A stretch of 9,541 bases of DNA from an uncultured Oscillospiraceae bacterium (GTDB lineage: Bacteria > Bacillota > Clostridia > Oscillospirales > Acutalibacteraceae): positions 1-9,541 of the forward strand of contig CAJKJS010000037.1 in NCBI GenBank assembly GCA_905200265.1, written 5' to 3'. Each line of letters begins with the position of its first letter. Position 1 is the stretch's first letter. The position numbers and the translations under genes were made by a program. A model generated the notes under the pieces. It ran no database searches, was not told the DNA's origin, and saw only the letters and a program-made list of their open reading frames with translations. Shown here one piece after another: positions 7,596-9,541 of the stretch.

Positions 7596-7632
7596 ATAAG
7601 CGGCCGGAATCGAAACGATGCCAGCCGCTTAT
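7596..7632 (-). other. 37-nt hairpin upstream of dppB
   Basis: A 9-bp perfect outer stem (ATAAGCGGC with GCCGCTTAT) continues through a G-U pair, two G-C pairs and one mismatch into a 4-bp ATCG/CGAT top stem with a 3-nt loop. There is no T tract after it on the minus strand, so it does not look like a classical terminator. In this position, between a binding-protein gene and its permease genes, such hairpins often block 3' exonucleases and stabilise the upstream message. That role is inferred. Confidence 0.7.
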
Positions 7633-7655
7633 TCATTGCATTTGGGTTTCGCCTT

Positions 7656-7685
7656 AAAAAGTGCTGTTTATAATTTTACCAGCAC
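7656..7685 (-). terminator. Possible weak (leaky) terminator after the solute-binding protein gene
   Basis: GTGCTG and CAGCAC (7685-7680 and 7666-7661) form a 6-bp stem with a 13-nt A/T-rich loop, and five Ts follow on the minus strand (7660-7656). The stem is short and the loop large, so read-through into dppB is expected. It would give partial termination and more binding protein than permease, which matches common practice in binding-protein-dependent importers. Confidence 0.45.
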
Positions 7686-7717
7686 AAAACGGTTCTTTTA
7701 CCGCACAAACCGTTTTG
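7685..7717 (-). repeat. 10-bp inverted repeat just after the solute-binding protein gene
   Basis: CAAAACGGTT (7685-7694) and AACCGTTTTG (7708-7717) form a perfect 10-bp stem with a 13-nt loop, 20 nt beyond the stop codon. No T tract follows on either strand. It abuts the next hairpin so closely that they share one base, so the two may fold as a stacked or competing pair. Confidence 0.6.
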
Positions 7718-7737
7718 CTTGTCTACCGTCCTCTGGA

Positions 7738-9387
7738 TTATTCAGCGATCCACACGTTTGCTTCACTGCTGCAAATATCAAACGCATTGTCCGTGCTCAT
7801 CTTGAAGCCGTGCACACGAGACGTTACGCCCGTGATATTCTTACGGTTCGCGTAGTCAACCTGCGGATATTCGGCCACGATCTTTTTAATGGCTTCCTGA
7901 TACAGTTCCGCACGGGTGTCCTGATCGGATTCCTGTTCAGCCTGATCCAACAGTTCGTCTACTTCCGGCACATTGAAGCCCTGGCCGTTGCCCTGGCTGC
8001 CGATATGCGAGCTGTGGAACAGATAGTTCAGGTAGAAATAGGGGTCAGAATACCAAGTCCAGGACATCGCGAAGATATCGCACTGCCCGTTGGCGCAGTA
8101 TTCGGAGAACGTGCCCCATTCAGACGTCTGGATATTGATGTTCACACCGATCTGCTGCCATTCAGCCTGCGCTACCGTAGCCATATCCATGCTGGATTTG
8201 GAATCGGAGGTATAGAAATCCAGTTCCAGGCCATCGGCATAACCGGCATCGGCCAGAACCTGCTTAGCCCCTTCGGGATCATAATCAGGAACCAGGTCTT
8301 CCAGAGATTCGTCATAAGCCCACGATCCGGGAGGCAGGGGCAAATCGGCTACTGTAGCCGAATCATAGGGATACGTAGCATCGCACAGATCCTGACGGTT
8401 TACACCCATGATCAGAGCTTTACGCACTTCCTTGTCAGCCGTGGGGCCATTTACCATGTTGAAATAGATGTAGGAGAACTGCAGCGCTTCCATTTCCAGC
8501 ACTGTCAGGTTTTCATCTTCACGAGCCAGCTTAATGGATTCACCGGACAGAGCGGCCATATCGATGTCGCCAGCCTGCAGGCCGTTGAGGGTCTGTTCGG
8601 CTTCGGTTACTACCGTGAACGTTACGCCGTCCAGATGAGGTTTGGCAGCCCAGTACTTGTCGTTACGCACCAGTTCGCACTTTTCATCCAGGGAGAATTC
8701 CTTCATCATGAAGGGGCCCGTACCCACCAGATGAGCACCAAACTGATCGCCCCAGCCGTCCACTTCTTCCTGCGGAACGATGGAGTTACCCGCGTCCGTC
8801 AGAGTCGTCAGGAACGTGGAAGAGGGAGAGGGCAGATATACTTTTACCGTCGTATCATCCACAACTTCGCAATGGTCGATCTTGATACGGCTGTTGGCAG
8901 ACAATTCGTTCGAACGTTCCAACGAATACTTTACGTCGTCCGCTACCATCTTACGGCCGTCCTGGTATTCACCGGGATGGAAATACACATCGTCACGCAG
9001 TGTAAAGGTATAGCACAGGCCGTCATCGCTGACTGTCCATTCCGTTGCCAAGCTGGGAATGATTTCACCGTCCTGCGACATATCTACCAGGGTATCGCAA
9101 ACCTGATCGATGATGTTTCCTTCATAGGTACCCGTGTAATCAACCGGATCCAGTTTCGCCGGAGAGGCACTCTGTGCAATAACCAGCACGCCACCGTCCT
9201 GAGGTTCCAAGCCTTCGTCATTGGTTTCAATGGGGGCTACCGAACTTTCTGTGCTGTCGGTATTGCCTTCTTCTGTCGTGGAAGACGAATTGTCGGTCGT
9301 GCCCTGATTCCCACCGGAGCATGCACCCATGGCCCCTACCATGGAGGCAGCCAGCAGAAGAGCGATGAGTTTCTTCATCTTCTTCAT
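7738..9387 (-). CDS. Peptide-type ABC transporter solute-binding lipoprotein (SBP family 5)
   Basis: Predicted 549-aa extracellular, membrane-anchored ligand receptor. A lysine-rich start and hydrophobic core (7-19) lead to a lipobox MGAC with lipidated Cys23, then a Gly/Ser/Thr/Glu/Asn linker to about residue 62. The mature domain starts at DGGVLVIAQ (64-72) and shows the family 5 signature: LATEWTVSDDGLCYTFTLRD (113-132), VYFHPGEYQDGRKMVADD (134-151) and VKYSLER (152-158). VGTGPF (221-226), RNDKYWAAKPHLDGV (241-255), LQAGDIDMA (270-278) and VRKALIMGVNR (321-331) follow. The ATG at 9387 has GAGG 8 nt upstream; Met4 is a less likely start. Full length and intact. It is the first gene of the operon and feeds DppBC. 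Relatives bind dipeptides, oligopeptides, nickel or glutathione, so the ligand is not fixed by sequence; the neighbouring amidohydrolases favour a peptide or acyl-amino acid. Expression probably exceeds that of the permeases because of the hairpins that follow. Confidence 0.93.
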   Translation of the reverse strand: MKKMKKLIALLLAASMVGAMGACSGGNQGTTDNSSSTTEEGNTDSTESSVAPIETNDEGLEPQDGGVLVIAQSASPAKLDPVDYTGTYEGNIIDQVCDTLVDMSQDGEIIPSLATEWTVSDDGLCYTFTLRDDVYFHPGEYQDGRKMVADDVKYSLERSNELSANSRIKIDHCEVVDDTTVKVYLPSPSSTFLTTLTDAGNSIVPQEEVDGWGDQFGAHLVGTGPFMMKEFSLDEKCELVRNDKYWAAKPHLDGVTFTVVTEAEQTLNGLQAGDIDMAALSGESIKLAREDENLTVLEMEALQFSYIYFNMVNGPTADKEVRKALIMGVNRQDLCDATYPYDSATVADLPLPPGSWAYDESLEDLVPDYDPEGAKQVLADAGYADGLELDFYTSDSKSSMDMATVAQAEWQQIGVNINIQTSEWGTFSEYCANGQCDIFAMSWTWYSDPYFYLNYLFHSSHIGSQGNGQGFNVPEVDELLDQAEQESDQDTRAELYQEAIKKIVAEYPQVDYANRKNITGVTSRVHGFKMSTDNAFDICSSEANVWIAE

Positions 9388-9399
9388 GTTTGTTTCCTC

Positions 9400-9414
9400 A
9401 CTTCTCTGAAAATT
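9400..9414 (-). promoter_or_regulatory. CodY-like box in the leader of the solute-binding protein gene
   Basis: On the minus strand AATTTTCAGAGAAGT matches the CodY consensus AATTTTCWGAAAATT at 13 of 15 positions. It lies 12 nt before the start codon and downstream of the candidate promoter, where bound CodY would act as a roadblock. CodY represses peptide and amino acid uptake genes in many Bacillota. The call rests on motif matching alone. Confidence 0.5.
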
Positions 9415-9417
9415 TTA

Positions 9418-9432
9418 TATTGTCCGAAAATC
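9418..9432 (-). promoter_or_regulatory. Second, weaker CodY-like box
   Basis: GATTTTCGGACAATA matches the CodY consensus at 11 of 15 positions, in the same orientation and 18 nt from the better box centre to centre. CodY targets often carry tandem or overlapping boxes, which makes this weaker match somewhat more credible. Alone it would not be called. Confidence 0.3.
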
Positions 9433-9446
9433 TTCAAAGACCCCGG

Positions 9447-9474
9447 ATAATATCTTTTCCCCTCACACTGACAA
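9447..9474 (-). promoter_or_regulatory. Candidate promoter P2 for the transporter operon
   Basis: On the minus strand TTGTCA (9474-9469) and TATTAT (9452-9447) are separated by 16 nt; each hexamer matches the sigma-A consensus at 5 of 6 positions. The expected transcription start is near 9440, giving a leader of about 50 nt with both CodY-like boxes in it. Just upstream of the -35 lies a purine run with two A6 tracts, which could serve as an UP element. Confidence 0.6.
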
Positions 9475-9476
9475 AG

Positions 9477-9502
9477 CCCTTTTTTCTTCTTTTTTCTCTT
9501 TT
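9477..9502. other. 26-nt polypurine/polypyrimidine tract
   Basis: All 26 bases are pyrimidines on the plus strand and purines on the minus strand, with two T6/A6 runs. It lies directly upstream of the P2 -35 element and inside the leader of any transcript from P1. It may be an UP-like A-tract element or simply low-complexity spacer. Confidence 0.5.
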
Positions 9503-9507
9503 AAAGT

Positions 9508-9520
9508 CTGTCTTTGACAG
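9508..9520. repeat. Small dyad, possible operator
   Basis: CTGTC and GACAG form a perfect 5-bp dyad around a 3-nt centre. It contains the plus-strand TTGACA hexamer and sits just downstream of the minus-strand TATAAT at 9538-9533. A regulator bound here could control both directions. A dyad this short can arise by chance. Confidence 0.3.
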
Positions 9521-9540
9521 CGCGATAGCTACATTATAGT
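9514..9540 (+). promoter_or_regulatory. Possible rightward (divergent) promoter at the window edge
   Basis: Plus-strand TTGACA (9514-9519, perfect -35) is followed after 15 nt by TATAGT (9535-9540, 5 of 6 matches). The spacer is shorter than the preferred 17 nt. If real, it transcribes a gene beyond the right end of the window, divergent from the transporter operon. That gene cannot be seen. Confidence 0.3.
9533..9538 (-). promoter_or_regulatory. Candidate -10 of an upstream promoter P1
   Basis: A perfect TATAAT lies on the minus strand; its -35 would fall near 9556-9561, outside the window, so the promoter cannot be confirmed. It would give a leader of about 140 nt carrying the small dyad and the purine tract. 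It overlaps the -10 of the possible rightward promoter. Confidence 0.35.
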
Positions 9541-9541
9541 C

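Noticed and set aside
2484..9387. Assignment of the transporter to nickel (Nik) or glutathione (Gsi) uptake
   Set aside because: These systems share the same protein families, but nothing in the sequence singles them out. The co-encoded amidohydrolases favour a peptide-like ligand, and I left the substrate open.
7618..9450. A 610-codon open frame on the plus strand antisense to the solute-binding protein gene
   Set aside because: The minus-strand frame encodes an unmistakable family 5 binding lipoprotein. The antisense frame is open only because the codons whose reverse complements are stops are scarce there; its translation has no recognisable domain and it has no convincing ribosome site.
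1..9541. CRISPR arrays, tRNA or rRNA genes, insertion sequences, attachment sites
   Set aside because: I saw no spaced direct repeats, no cloverleaf-type sequence, no transposase motifs and no terminal inverted repeats. The inverted repeats present are all explained as hairpins near gene ends.

Overview
The window is an ordinary-looking accessory segment from a low-to-mid GC Gram-positive-type bacterium, most likely Bacillota. The pointers are strong AAAGGAGA/GGAGG ribosome binding sites, a lipoprotein (not periplasmic) solute-binding protein with a long Ser/Thr/Glu/Gly linker, tight ATGAGTGA and TAATG gene overlaps, and CodY-like boxes upstream of the operon. I cannot place it to genus; a clostridial or negativicute gut anaerobe would fit. 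All eight genes lie on the minus strand, so transcription runs from the right end to the left.

Layout in the direction of transcription: (1) 9541-9388 is a regulatory region with two candidate leftward promoters, an overlapping possible rightward promoter, a small dyad and two CodY-like boxes. (2) 9387-7738 encodes a family 5 solute-binding lipoprotein. (3) 7737-7563 is a 175-nt gap holding three inverted repeats, which probably sets the expression step between the binding protein and the rest. (4) 7562-5689 encodes DppB- and DppC-type permeases. (5) 5676-4498 encodes an M20D/AbgB-like amidohydrolase inserted between the permease and ATPase genes. (6) 4482-2484 encodes DppD- and DppF-type ATPases. 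(7) 2449-1193 encodes a second M20 hydrolase of the ArgE/DapE type. (8) 1168-1120 is a strong intrinsic terminator. (9) 1033-95 encodes a nucleoside hydrolase-like protein with its own apparent promoter, followed by a second terminator at 68-34.

How the genes fit together: the lipoprotein would capture a peptide-like or N-acylated amino acid ligand outside the membrane, DppBCDF would import it using ATP, and the two cytoplasmic metallohydrolases would cleave amide or peptide bonds of the imported compound. This is a self-contained uptake-and-cleavage operon. The ligand cannot be read from the sequence; the AbgB/PM20D2 flavour of the first hydrolase points to unusual dipeptides or aminoacyl conjugates rather than generic oligopeptides. 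The CodY-like boxes suggest repression when branched-chain amino acids and GTP are plentiful. The nucleosidase-like gene is probably a separate transcription unit.

No wholly new system can be demonstrated here. The points most worth following are the two different M20 hydrolases interleaved with one transporter, the hairpin cluster behind the binding-protein gene, the CodY-like boxes, and the altered active-site motifs of the nucleoside hydrolase.
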